Assembly (NCBI RefSeq): GCF_030297135.1 | Contig: NZ_AP028065.1 | Span: 3,162,001-3,226,000, forward strand | Length of the DNA: 64,000 nt | Direction of reading: 5' to 3' | From: Pseudoalteromonas apostichopi | GTDB taxonomy: Bacteria; Pseudomonadota; Gammaproteobacteria; Enterobacterales; Alteromonadaceae | Shown: piece by piece, positions 42,533 to 51,399 of the stretch | Numbering within the stretch: the first letter of the stretch is position 1 | Layout: each line of letters starts with the position of its first letter | Made by a program: the position numbers and the translations under genes | Notes under the pieces: generated by a model | The model's input: only the letters and a program-made list of their open reading frames with translations | Told to the model about the DNA's origin: nothing | Database searches by the model: none

Positions 42533-43274
42533 AGTAATTAAGTAGCGCTGCAAAACAGCGCATGGTATGTTGCTCATCTGGGTAAATTAAGCCACTTGTT
42601 GATAAACCACTTACCAAAAAGCTATTTTTTATATCAGGGTGCCTGTCAATACACTGTTCAAAACAGCGGGCCGCGAGTTCTTCAGGCATACTCATATAAA
42701 GTTGCTTAACCTGCTGATCAAAAGCGATAGATTGCTTCACAAACTCATTTGGGTTCGCACCTGAGTTGTCTAAAAATACCTGATGATAAAACTCATTTAA
42801 GCGCTGATTAAGTGGATGACTTAAATCTGGTGACCGTTCGAGCCATAGCGCTGAGCAAAATTGCATACTCTTTCTGTCGCTAAACAAATGCTGACAAATA
42901 TGGTGGTCAAAAGCATGAAACCATTCATGGGCGAGTGCGCCACCACCGGCATTTTTAGCCAGAGCAAGAGTTTGACTATTGGCATTATAATGAGCCTGCA
43001 CACCTTTTTGGCCGCCATGACCAAAGGCAAAATTAAGCTTCCCCCTAAGACCAATTGCCGTTGGTGGTAAAGTCAGTATTTGCGCAAGATCAGCTAAGGC
43101 ATCGTAAATTAAATTTGCCGCTAATAAACGTTCTTGTTTGTTAACCCAATTGCCAACCACCATTGTACGAAAGCCAAATGTATCGCGAATATCGTCAAAA
43201 TCGACCTGATCATCAAAGCGATAATCGGGTCCCTGACGATGAAAACCCGCACTAAGTCGTTTTGATACTCGCAT
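42498..43274 (-). CDS. CLCA_X-type protein with HExxH motif
   Basis: 258 aa. A putative zinc site ALAHEWFHAFDHH (His116, Glu117, His120, with His124 and His125) follows LRGKLNFAFGHGGQKGVQAHYN and LALAKNAGGG, a combination similar to the polyvalent-protein LPD1 domain and to what databases call CLCA_X. No signal peptide, so a cytoplasmic metallopeptidase-like protein. Real catalytic activity is unproven. Its ATG overlaps the tapT stop by one base, so both are cotranscribed. Confidence 0.7.
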   Translation of the reverse strand: MRVSKRLSAGFHRQGPDYRFDDQVDFDDIRDTFGFRTMVVGNWVNKQERLLAANLIYDALADLAQILTLPPTAIGLRGKLNFAFGHGGQKGVQAHYNANSQTLALAKNAGGGALAHEWFHAFDHHICQHLFSDRKSMQFCSALWLERSPDLSHPLNQRLNEFYHQVFLDNSGANPNEFVKQSIAFDQQVKQLYMSMPEELAARCFEQCIDRHPDIKNSFLVSGLSTSGLIYPDEQHTMRCFAALLNYFNQLGSLLHQD

Positions 43275-43873
43275 TATAGATAGCGCGCCTTAACATTAGC
43301 TGGCATATGCTGAGTTTGCTTATCGACCAGCGCAGCTAATAATCTATATAGTGGCGTTACATCAAGGCCTTCAATTAATTTAAGGCTATGAGCCACAGCT
43401 TCTAAAGTTGATAAACTATCTGCTCGTGGCGCTTTGCGAATGACGTATTTGTTTTGTGGTACCTGTTTAAAACTCACAGCCTCAAATGCGTGGAGGCTTG
43501 GGGTTAATTGCAGCATTTTGTAGGCTTTTTTCCATGTGCCATCAATCACGATTAAATGGGTCAAAGACTGTTTGAAAGCATCTGTAGTGGCAGTGTGCTC
43601 GTCTAAATTTAATGCGTCATCCGCAGGGTAGAGTACCGCTGTTGTTGCCTTTGGTAATGTTGCAAGCTGCAAAAAGTCCCGTTCTGACTCGCCTGCGATG
43701 ATTTGGCAATTCTCTAAGCCTAAATTCAGTAAATTAGCGGTGTTTTTAGTAATTTTTTCCTCATTAGGGTGGCGTAATATAATGATTTTTAGTTTATTAT
43801 TGATTATGCTTATTGAATCACATAAACAGGTTTTAACTGAAAAGCCACAATGTGAGCACAATTCTCTAGCCAT
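43274..43873 (-). CDS. tapT: tRNA-uridine aminocarboxypropyltransferase (DTW family)
   Basis: Transfers the 3-amino-3-carboxypropyl group of SAM to U47 of tRNA (acp3U). 199 aa. An N-terminal Cys cluster (Cys6, Cys9, Cys16, Cys18) probably binds zinc; the family motif DGTWKKA spans about residues 111-117; further KAPRADSLSTLEAV is a conserved SAM-pocket segment. Similar to E. coli YfiP/TapT. First gene of a two-gene unit with the HExxH protein. Confidence 0.86.
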   Translation of the reverse strand: MARELCSHCGFSVKTCLCDSISIINNKLKIIILRHPNEEKITKNTANLLNLGLENCQIIAGESERDFLQLATLPKATTAVLYPADDALNLDEHTATTDAFKQSLTHLIVIDGTWKKAYKMLQLTPSLHAFEAVSFKQVPQNKYVIRKAPRADSLSTLEAVAHSLKLIEGLDVTPLYRLLAALVDKQTQHMPANVKARYL

Positions 43874-44002
43874 ACGAACTCAGGTGTAAATCAAAACTAT
43901 GCCTAGTATACATGAGCTTAACTCGCAAAGCAGGTTTGCTTTTTAGCTATGAACGGCTAAAGTTGCGATTTATATAATTACGTTTTTGATTAAGGGATAA
44001 AG

Positions 44003-44347
44003 ATGACGACAATCACAATCGATGAGAGTGCACTTGAAGGGATGGAATCACTTTTAGGTGACCAATTTGCCGACACCTTGACCTTTTGTTGTAGTGAATT
44101 TCAGCGTTTAGGCTCTGAGGTACTTGCAAATCTTGGTTCAGATAAAGAAGCTGCAGCACGACATGCACACAGTTTAAAATCAAATGCAGCTCAATTTGGT
44201 GCTGCGAGCCTGTCTAAACTTGCGCAGTCAATCGAACAAGCACTTAATCAAAATGATCTAGCAACTGCAGAGCAAAACTCACAGAGTTTAGATGTTCAAG
44301 TATCAGGTTCTGTAGAAAAACTACAAGCTTGGTTTGCTAATCGCTAA
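44003..44347 (+). CDS. Stand-alone Hpt phosphotransfer protein
   Basis: 114 aa consisting of one four-helix Hpt domain. The phosphoacceptor His lies in ARHAHSLKSNAAQFGAASL (about residue 53). It relays phosphate between a hybrid kinase and a response regulator. No partner is adjacent; the 7TMR-DISM hybrid kinase at 17582 already carries its own Hpt, so another kinase is the likelier partner. Confidence 0.88.
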   Translation: MTTITIDESALEGMESLLGDQFADTLTFCCSEFQRLGSEVLANLGSDKEAAARHAHSLKSNAAQFGAASLSKLAQSIEQALNQNDLATAEQNSQSLDVQVSGSVEKLQAWFANR

Positions 44348-44440
44348 AAACTTGAATTTATTTCAGTTATAACCGCAAAAATCCTCTGGCGTGGTGGCCC
44401 CGTACTAGGTTAGTCTTAAGGCTAATTAGTAGAGGTAACC

Positions 44441-45658
44441 ATGTCACAAATCAAAAAGAGTCACAAACTAGACGGTGTCTGTTATGACATACGTGGGCCT
44501 GTGCTTGCACAAGCTCGAAAAATGGAAGATGAAGGGCAAAAAGTATTAAAGCTAAACATTGGCAACCCGGCTGCCTTTGGCTTTGATATGCCTGAAGATA
44601 TGCACAAAGATATCATTCGTAACTTATATTCAGCCCAAGGCTACTGTGACTCTAAAGGCCTCTACTCAGCCCGTGTGGCTGTCTATCAACACTATCAGCA
44701 ACGCGGTTTATTTAATCTTGATGTCGATAATATTTATATCGGCAATGGGGTCAGCGAATTAATTCAAATGACCACCCAAGCATTACTTGATAATGACGAC
44801 GAAGTGCTTATTCCCGCACCGGATTATCCGCTGTGGACAGCATCGGTTAAATTAGCAGGGGGTAACCCTGTGCATTATCTATGTGATGAAGAACAAGATT
44901 GGTTCCCTGATATTGCTGATATAAAATCGAAGATCACTTCAAAGACCAAAGCACTGGTGCTTATTAACCCTAATAACCCCACCGGTGCGGTGTATAGTGA
45001 TGATCTTTTGATGGAACTTATCAATATTGCTCGTGAACACAAGCTTTTGCTATTGAGCGATGAAATTTACGAGAAAATCTTGTACGACGGTGTCACACAC
45101 AGCTCTATTGGTGCATTGTGTGATGATGTGCCAATCATCACTTTTAATGGCTTAGCCAAAACGTACCGCGCTGCGGGTTTGCGAATGGGTTGGATGGTGT
45201 TAAGCGGTCGTACTAGCATGATGGACGACTTAAGTCGTGGCCTAGATATGCTGGCGTCTATGCGATTATGTGCCAACGTACCTGCACAATACGCTATTCA
45301 GCAAGCGTTAGGTGGTGTGCAATCGATTGATAATCTTATTAACCCAGGTGGTCGGCTGTACGTTCAGCGAGATATTGCATGGCGTGGTTTAAATGCCATT
45401 GATGGTATTAGCTGTAAAAAGCCTAAAGGGGCGCTATATGCATTTGCGAAAGTGGATACAGCACACTTTAATATCAAAAATGATGAACGCATGATTTTAG
45501 ATTTACTCAAAGCTGAGAAAATCTTATTAGTGCATGGTCGCGCATTTAATTGGCCTGATCCTGATCATTTCAGATTGGTGTTTTTACCAAACAAAGATGA
45601 TTTAACAGAAGCCATGAGTAAGATGCAGCGATTCTTCGCTGATTATCGACAAAGCTAA
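44441..45658 (+). CDS. alaA: Alanine-synthesising aminotransferase
   Basis: PLP enzyme making alanine from pyruvate and glutamate. 405 aa, equal to E. coli AlaA. Segments: LKLNIGNPAAFGFD, GYCDSKGLYSAR, IYIGNGVSELIQM, INPNNPTGAVYS, LLLSDEIYEKILYDG, and the PLP lysine in FNGLAKTYRAAGLRMGW. Single gene ending in a strong terminator shared with the convergent operon. Confidence 0.93.
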   Translation: MSQIKKSHKLDGVCYDIRGPVLAQARKMEDEGQKVLKLNIGNPAAFGFDMPEDMHKDIIRNLYSAQGYCDSKGLYSARVAVYQHYQQRGLFNLDVDNIYIGNGVSELIQMTTQALLDNDDEVLIPAPDYPLWTASVKLAGGNPVHYLCDEEQDWFPDIADIKSKITSKTKALVLINPNNPTGAVYSDDLLMELINIAREHKLLLLSDEIYEKILYDGVTHSSIGALCDDVPIITFNGLAKTYRAAGLRMGWMVLSGRTSMMDDLSRGLDMLASMRLCANVPAQYAIQQALGGVQSIDNLINPGGRLYVQRDIAWRGLNAIDGISCKKPKGALYAFAKVDTAHFNIKNDERMILDLLKAEKILLVHGRAFNWPDPDHFRLVFLPNKDDLTEAMSKMQRFFADYRQS

Positions 45659-45686
45659 AAAAAGCGAGCCGAGGCTCGCTTTTTTA
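45657..45686. terminator. Bidirectional terminator between alaA and the lipoprotein operon
   Basis: AAAAGCGAGCC pairs with GGCTCGCTTTT around a very short loop, with A-run and T-run on either side. The stop codon of the leftward gene (45684) falls in the T-run. Confidence 0.92.
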
Positions 45687-46151
45687 ATACGCTTTATCAA
45701 CACGTACCGTGTTATCGGTGAGGTACACCAGGCGTACTTTATCACCTTGGTTAAACAGCATTTGGTTATCTTTGTCTTGCACAACCATGAACTGCTCGCC
45801 GCTTTCTACTTTGATCATCAATTCAACGAGCTGATATTGTATAACGCGACTGTTTTGTTGACTGTTGTGAGCAACAGAGCCACCAATCATCGAACCTAAA
45901 ATGGTTGCTACAGTGCGGCCACTGCCGCCACCGAACTGGTTACCGATAACGCCGCCAATAAGCGCACCACCAAACGTTTCCCAGCCGTTTGTTTTATCTC
46001 TGACTAGCTCTTGTTCGGTAATGGTTCTTACGGATTGTACAGAGCCAAACAACACCTGTTGTACTGGTACTGCTTTGTTACGCTGATAATCAGCATAACT
46101 AGGCGAGCTCAGTAATAAACAGCTTGCTAGGATAGTAATTAGGTATTTCAT
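45684..46151 (-). CDS. Glycine-zipper outer-membrane protein (SlyB-like)
   Basis: 155 aa. Signal peptide MKYLITILASCLLLSSPSYA, then a two-stretch glycine zipper (TFGGALIGGVIGNQFGGGSGRTVATILGSMIGGSVAHN, about 58-95) as in SlyB/PcP-type proteins, and a C-terminal beta domain. There is no lipobox Cys at the cleavage site, unlike SlyB itself. Last gene of a four-gene left-running envelope operon. Confidence 0.82.
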   Translation of the reverse strand: MKYLITILASCLLLSSPSYADYQRNKAVPVQQVLFGSVQSVRTITEQELVRDKTNGWETFGGALIGGVIGNQFGGGSGRTVATILGSMIGGSVAHNSQQNSRVIQYQLVELMIKVESGEQFMVVQDKDNQMLFNQGDKVRLVYLTDNTVRVDKAY

Positions 46152-46163
46152 ATACCCTCCTGG

Positions 46164-46775
46164 CTACCAGCCAAAAGTTGATTTCTCACGAGTTTTACGG
46201 ATTTCAGTTTCATCAGCCCATTCAACTAGACCGCTTTTTAAATCCATTAAACGCATTGTGAATTTGTAATAAACATCAGCCTTGTCAGCATTTGATTTAA
46301 CAATGCTCGATAAGTTGCCGTATAACATATATTGCGCACCAACTTGCTGGCCAAAAGCAATCGCTGTATTTGGGTCAACAAGTGGATCGACGTTTTGGAA
46401 ATTAAGTTGCTCACGCACAGCTTCAACACGGGTCATATCAACAAAGCGGAACTTACCACTGCGTAATAACTGTGTTGAGATTGAATCAGTAATTGATTCA
46501 GTATCAATATGCTCGCTCGTTTTGTTTTTAATACGCTCAACAAACACGATAGGGCGAGTATTTGCTGTCATGGTGCCAACCACAGGTGAAGCAAGTAATG
46601 AGTCTGTCATCTGGCTAGCTACTTTTTGTAGATCCGTTGAGCCAAAATTTATATCAGTAGTTTCAACAGCTTGTGCATCACCATAGCTAACAACGGCTTT
46701 ATTTGCACAACCAGACAGCAATAAAGCGCTTGTCATTGCAACGGCCGCAGCCGACTTAACAGAAAGTAATTTCAT
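46164..46775 (-). CDS. lpoB: Penicillin-binding-protein activator LpoB
   Basis: Outer-membrane lipoprotein that activates PBP1b for peptidoglycan synthesis. 203 aa from the ATG at 46775 (AAGGA 7 bases upstream); an upstream frame to 46850 lacks a signal. Lipobox LLLSGC, then the conserved domain ASQMTDSLL, NTRPIVFVERIKNKTSEHIDT, LRSGKFRFVD and GAQYMLYGNLSS. Unlike E. coli LpoB it lacks a long Pro-rich linker. Positioned between ycfL and a glycine-zipper protein, matching the ycfL-lpoB neighbourhood of enterobacteria. Confidence 0.9.
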   Translation of the reverse strand: MKLLSVKSAAAVAMTSALLLSGCANKAVVSYGDAQAVETTDINFGSTDLQKVASQMTDSLLASPVVGTMTANTRPIVFVERIKNKTSEHIDTESITDSISTQLLRSGKFRFVDMTRVEAVREQLNFQNVDPLVDPNTAIAFGQQVGAQYMLYGNLSSIVKSNADKADVYYKFTMRLMDLKSGLVEWADETEIRKTREKSTFGW

Positions 46776-46785
46776 TGTAGTATCC

Positions 46786-47211
46786 TTAATCTTCAAATTC
46801 TTGTGCTTCTGTTGACACTTCACGCACTGCAAGCGAGAAGGTGACAGCATTTGCTGTCGGGGCTAGGCCCGGTAACTGGGTTTTAGCAAATCCAAATAAA
46901 GTGATAGGTTGCCAAGGCGAATGGTTGCCGCGAATAACAAAGCCATCAGCGTCATACCAAGTAAATTGATACTGTAAGTATTGAGACTTTTTATACTGGC
47001 TTGCCAGTGTCACAACAACATCTGTTAAGCCATTTGTTTGGCGTGTTTTTACATCTGTAATGGCTAATTTCTTGCCAAGTTCAGGGTTATTAACAATCAG
47101 TTGTTGGTTATACTGTTGTGATGCCTGCTCAACACCAATGCCAGAAGTGGTAGGGCGTGAGGAGCAAGCCGCAACAAGTAAAATGGTTAATAGTGGCACT
47201 AAATATTTCAT
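46786..47211 (-). CDS. ycfL: YcfL-family lipoprotein
   Basis: 141 aa from the second of two ATG codons (47211), as AGGAG lies 5 bases upstream. Lipobox LLVAAC; mature part with VVTLASQYKKSQYLQYQFTWYDADGFVI, the DUF1425/YcfL signature. Exact role unknown; constant neighbour of lpoB. Confidence 0.86.
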   Translation of the reverse strand: MKYLVPLLTILLVAACSSRPTTSGIGVEQASQQYNQQLIVNNPELGKKLAITDVKTRQTNGLTDVVVTLASQYKKSQYLQYQFTWYDADGFVIRGNHSPWQPITLFGFAKTQLPGLAPTANAVTFSLAVREVSTEAQEFED

Positions 47212-47219
47212 CATTGCTC

Positions 47220-48584
47220 CTAGAGTTGTACAACATGTGTGTCGTAGTAGTTATTTATAGAGGTTAGAAAAATCAAGGTTAACCTTTGCTTACTAACCGT
47301 AAAGTCTATTTCGCCATGCCCTGGCACGCTTAAAGCGTGCTGACCTGCTGGGACATTATGCTGAGCAATACTCAGTTGACTTGGTAAAGTCGACCAGCTT
47401 CGCGTATCAGCTTGCTCTGATGCAATGTTATAAATATTCGCTAAAATATTACCGACACCGCCGCCGCTTCTTGCCAATTCTGCACGCATCTTTTCTTTCG
47501 CAACCAAACGCATAACCTGGCGGGTTATTCTGCCAGCACTTTTATCTTTTAAAGTTTTTGCTGCCAGCGCTTCAAGCCTAACAATGGGTGTCAGCGGTAA
47601 GTTTTCGCCATCGAGACTCACTGTTTTATCACTGCCCGCATAAGGCGCATCGCGATAAACAGGCATGGCAATACTGTAAAAGCGTGCATCACCCCGGGAG
47701 GTATAAATGGGTAATCGTAAATGAAACTCTTGCCTTGCTGGTATTAACCCTTGCTCTGCAATTACAATTACTTGGCCTGTGTTTGCTTGAGTTTGCTTTA
47801 GCTTGCCAAAGCGTTTGCTAAATTCTTCAAAATCCTGATCAAACCCTTGCTTTTTGGCAAGGCGTAACACTGTTTGCTGTAAGTAGCTATTTTCGTTATT
47901 TATTTCGAGTGCTTTCTTATAGTCGATATAGGCATCATCAAACTGTTTATCTGCCTCATAAAGTAGACCAGACAAATAAAACGTAAAGGCATTTTGAAAG
48001 CCATTTTTGACATTACCAATTAGCTCAGCCATATCAGGGTAGCCTTCGGCTGCCTTTTCTGCTTGTTCATCAAGTACAGCTTGGTTGTCTTTTAATGCAT
48101 CTTCTTGCACTTTATTAGCACGTCTAACTTCAACTAATGCAGATTCAAGTTGTTTATCAAATACATAGCTCAGTGCTTTGTAGCTATGCAGCATAGTCAT
48201 TTCATAGGCTGCTGGCTCATAACCAATCACTGAATCATTGGTCAATAATGAGTTTGTTTGTTCAAGGCCTGCACTTAGCTGTACTTTGGCTGCTTGACGC
48301 TTTTTTTCCATATTTTGATAAACAGCTTCAAAGGTCTCATTGGCCTCGGAATTTTGTTTAGCCAAAAACTCAAGACGGGCCGTTTCAAGCTGATTCAATA
48401 AATAGTTACTATGGCCTCGGCTGTTACTCGGCAAAAGTTGCTGAGCACTTGCTATGTTATTTTGAGAAACAGCTTGGCGCACAGGTTTTAGCTGCGTCGC
48501 ATAATCTTGGAATAGATCAGTAATACCTATGGTACTGCAACCAGATAACAGTAAAGCAGCTCCAATAAATAAACGTCGATGCAC
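47220..48584 (-). CDS. COG3014-type lipoprotein with tetratricopeptide region
   Basis: 454 aa. Lipobox LLLSGC near residue 16, long helical region containing TPR-like repeats (FYLSGLLYEADKQFDDAYIDYKKALEINNEN, about 201-231), and a C-terminal beta part. First gene of the operon, with 5 bp to the ycfL start region. It is probably an outer-membrane assembly or cell-wall accessory factor, given its partners; function not established. Confidence 0.82.
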   Translation of the reverse strand: MHRRLFIGAALLLSGCSTIGITDLFQDYATQLKPVRQAVSQNNIASAQQLLPSNSRGHSNYLLNQLETARLEFLAKQNSEANETFEAVYQNMEKKRQAAKVQLSAGLEQTNSLLTNDSVIGYEPAAYEMTMLHSYKALSYVFDKQLESALVEVRRANKVQEDALKDNQAVLDEQAEKAAEGYPDMAELIGNVKNGFQNAFTFYLSGLLYEADKQFDDAYIDYKKALEINNENSYLQQTVLRLAKKQGFDQDFEEFSKRFGKLKQTQANTGQVIVIAEQGLIPARQEFHLRLPIYTSRGDARFYSIAMPVYRDAPYAGSDKTVSLDGENLPLTPIVRLEALAAKTLKDKSAGRITRQVMRLVAKEKMRAELARSGGGVGNILANIYNIASEQADTRSWSTLPSQLSIAQHNVPAGQHALSVPGHGEIDFTVSKQRLTLIFLTSINNYYDTHVVQL

Positions 48585-48717
48585 TGAACACTCCTTTTAA
48601 ACAATGTACTCAGATTAGCATACGCGGCTTAACCTTCTATGATAAATTATGTAAAAAATCGTAAGTTAATAGACAACTTTCTGGTCTTCTGTTTTGTAAC
48701 GTTAAAGGACACTGCAT

Positions 48718-49590
48718 TTGTTGAGCACCATACTGTATACCTTGATTGCACTTAGTGCTTTTGCAGCTAATTCTTTGTTGTGTCGAATGGCATTACAAAG
48801 TGGTGATATTGATCCTTTGAGCTTTACTGCTATTCGCTTAGCAAGTGGGGCATTTATGTTGCTTGGCTTACTGTTATGGCAAGCAAAGTTAAGGCAATTA
48901 AAATCGCAAAGGGCTAAACCTTTATCCGATAAAGGTAACAATATCAGTGCCATTAGTTTATTTGTTTACGCGCTGTGCTTTTCAGTTGCTTATGTTGATT
49001 TAAATACAGGTACAGGCGCACTTATCTTATTTTCTGCAGTGCAGTTAACCATGATAGGCCATAGTGTTTTAAATAAAGAGCCGCTCAGTAAAGTGCAGTG
49101 GGGGGCTTTATTTGTCGCTTTTGCGGGTTTTATTTACCTAATGCTGCCCTCAGCGACGGTGCCTTCTTTCATGCCAGCATTGCTCATGGCGTTAAGTGGT
49201 GTAGCGTGGGGTGTTTACAGTATTCGTGGAAAATCATGCAGCTCACCTTTGCAAGCAACCAGCTTTAATTTTCTAAGAAGTTTAATACTTGTGCCAATTT
49301 TAGTCTTTCTAGCCATTGTCGATTGGCAGGGTATCACAGCAACAGGCGTTTATTTGGCGATAGCTTCAGGAGCTTTAGCATCAGGCCTTGGTTATAGCAT
49401 TTGGTATATTGCACTACCAAGGCTTAAAAGTAGCCAAGCAGGTGTGGTACAGCTAACGGTTCCAGTGCTTGCTACGTTAGCAGGGGTGGTATTTTTAGAT
49501 GAGCAATTAACAGCGCGTTTAATCACAGCCAGCGCCTTGATTCTTGGCGCTGTACTGGTGTTTTTAATGACTAAAAAGCGCAGCCTTTAG
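48718..49590 (+). CDS. EamA/DMT-family transporter
   Basis: 290 aa with ten predicted membrane helices in two EamA repeats (LIALSAFAANSLLCRMAL at the start, then ALLMALSGVAWGVYSIRGK). Typical of exporters of metabolites or amino acids; substrate unknown. The start is TTG at 48718 (or 48721) with AAGGA about 9 bases upstream; no ATG fits. Its end overlaps the convergent M15 peptidase gene by 20 bp. Confidence 0.87.
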   Translation: MLSTILYTLIALSAFAANSLLCRMALQSGDIDPLSFTAIRLASGAFMLLGLLLWQAKLRQLKSQRAKPLSDKGNNISAISLFVYALCFSVAYVDLNTGTGALILFSAVQLTMIGHSVLNKEPLSKVQWGALFVAFAGFIYLMLPSATVPSFMPALLMALSGVAWGVYSIRGKSCSSPLQATSFNFLRSLILVPILVFLAIVDWQGITATGVYLAIASGALASGLGYSIWYIALPRLKSSQAGVVQLTVPVLATLAGVVFLDEQLTARLITASALILGAVLVFLMTKKRSL

Positions 49591-50272
49591 ATTTTGGCGT
49601 ATTAATATTTAACACGTAGCGTTCATACAGGGTGTTTAGTTCGGCTAGTATCGCTTGCTTGCCAATAAGTTCACTTTGTTCAATACATTGCTGTAATGTT
49701 TCAACTGACAAATATTGCATCATCTTATACGATGCATTGATATGACTGATATGCCAAGGCTCAGGGGCAACCCCCCCTTTATATTCTTGGTAAGGGCGAT
49801 AAAAACCATACTTTTCGAGGTTATCATCAAGCCATGCAGCAAGCTTTGCAAACGGCCCAGTGGCCGAATACTCATCTGGCGTTAATTGCAGCTGATAATC
49901 ATCGTCAATAGGGCGGTTATCGTAGATGTCGAGGTCGGTGCCAAAGTGATGTCTGCTTGCCCCAGGTAGTGCGGAGTAAAGCATTATAGCGTGGCACTTT
50001 TCAATATCACTCAAGCTTTCTAAGTCTACCGTTTTTTGTGCAAGGGTATAAACCGGTCGAAGGCCCTGAAATTTTGCATTCCAAATAGCGCTTTGACGTT
50101 GAAAGTCACGAAAGCTTGAGGCAATTGTCAGATCAATACCCGCTTCTTTCGCACCTTGCTGAAGAGCTAAAAAATCATCGACAATATCACGATGCAAGCG
50201 ATGGTGTTGTAGCTCAACTAAATGTGAGCTACATGACCCGGTGGCGCATTGTTTAAGCTCAGCTTGGTTCAT
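49571..50272 (-). CDS. M15-family D-alanyl-D-alanine carboxypeptidase-like protein
   Basis: 233 aa. Zinc-site motif SRHHFGTDLDI (His108, Asp115) and later EPWHISH (general base/zinc His), as in VanY-type M15B peptidases that trim peptidoglycan stems. It also has the SFRDFQRQ substrate helix. There is no signal peptide or N-terminal membrane segment, which is odd for a cell-wall enzyme. The ATG overlaps the dapE stop (ATGA), so it is translationally coupled to dapE. Confidence 0.86.
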   Translation of the reverse strand: MNQAELKQCATGSCSSHLVELQHHRLHRDIVDDFLALQQGAKEAGIDLTIASSFRDFQRQSAIWNAKFQGLRPVYTLAQKTVDLESLSDIEKCHAIMLYSALPGASRHHFGTDLDIYDNRPIDDDYQLQLTPDEYSATGPFAKLAAWLDDNLEKYGFYRPYQEYKGGVAPEPWHISHINASYKMMQYLSVETLQQCIEQSELIGKQAILAELNTLYERYVLNINTPKSKGCAF

Positions 50273-51399
50273 GTAAGCAGTTGCTCTAAAATGATTTCGT
50301 AGATATCAGCAAGTTGAATTAAATCCTCTGTGCTAACACATTCGTTTACTTTATGAATGGTTTCATTACGCGGGCCAAGTTCAATGACTTTAGCACCTGT
50401 TTGTGCGATAAAACGACCATCAGATGTCCCACCAGTGGTTTCAAGCGCTGTTTCGCGTCCAGTCACCTGCTTAATAGCATGCACAGTTGCATCAACTAAC
50501 GGGCCGTGGTCGGTTAAAAACGGCAGTCCATTTACAATCCAATTTAACTCATAATTCAGATTGTGTTTTTCAACAATATCAACGACTCGTTGTTGTAGCT
50601 GCTGGTGTGTAACTTCTGTGCTAAAGCGGAAGTTAAATTGAATCTCAAGTTCACCTGGGATCACATTTCCGGCACCGGTGCCACCGTTAATATTCGAAAC
50701 CTGAAAGCTCGTTGCAGGGAAAAATTCGTTACCTTGATCCCACTCGGTTTGACTTAGCTCAGTTAACGCAGGGGCGGCTAAGTGAATCGGATTTTGAGCA
50801 AGATGCGGATAAGCAACATGGCCTTGCACACCTTTAATGGTTAAAAAGCCAGTTAATGAGCCACGTCGACCATTTTTTACCACATCGCCAAGTTCATCCC
50901 GTGATGATGGCTCGCCGACTAAGCATAAATCAATCTTCTCACCACGCGCTTCAAGGGTATCGATAACACGGGTTGTGCCGTTGATGAACGGGCCTTCTTC
51001 ATCAGAAGTAATTAAAAACGAAATAGATCCATTATGATCTGGGTGCTTAGCCACAAAACGCTCGGTGGCAACCACCATTGCAGCTAAAGAACCTTTCATA
51101 TCGGCTGCACCGCGACCATGTAACATGCCGTCTTCTACTAGTGCCGAAAAGGGCGGGTGCTGCCAATTTTTCTCGGGACCAGTTGGTACAACATCGGTGT
51201 GACCCGCAAAACAAAAATGCGGTGACGCATCTCCCTTACGAGCCCAAGTATTTAAGGTATCAGTGAAAAACAGTGATTCTATATTAAACCCTAGCTTTTC
51301 CAAACGTTCGTTCATTAACGCTTGGCAACCGGCATCTTCAGGCGTTACTGATTCACGCTGGATAAGTGCTTGAGCAAGTTCAATAACAGGGTGAGTCAT
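50269..51399 (-). CDS. dapE: Succinyl-diaminopimelate desuccinylase
   Basis: Dizinc hydrolase of the lysine/diaminopimelate pathway. 376 aa. FAGHTDVVPTGPEKNW (first His and Asp), HGRGAADMKGSLAAMVVA, ITSDEEGPFINGT (catalytic and metal Glu), and LETTGGTSDGRF near the end. The start codon shares a base with the upstream yffB stop, as in E. coli, where yffB and dapE are neighbours. Coupling with the M15 peptidase joins diaminopimelate supply and cell-wall trimming. Confidence 0.97.
   Translation of the reverse strand: MTHPVIELAQALIQRESVTPEDAGCQALMNERLEKLGFNIESLFFTDTLNTWARKGDASPHFCFAGHTDVVPTGPEKNWQHPPFSALVEDGMLHGRGAADMKGSLAAMVVATERFVAKHPDHNGSISFLITSDEEGPFINGTTRVIDTLEARGEKIDLCLVGEPSSRDELGDVVKNGRRGSLTGFLTIKGVQGHVAYPHLAQNPIHLAAPALTELSQTEWDQGNEFFPATSFQVSNINGGTGAGNVIPGELEIQFNFRFSTEVTHQQLQQRVVDIVEKHNLNYELNWIVNGLPFLTDHGPLVDATVHAIKQVTGRETALETTGGTSDGRFIAQTGAKVIELGPRNETIHKVNECVSTEDLIQLADIYEIILEQLLT

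Noticed and set aside
46776..46850. Upstream extension of lpoB to 46850
   Set aside because: The added 25 residues overlap the ycfL end and would bury the lipoprotein signal; AAGGA sits properly before the ATG at 46775.
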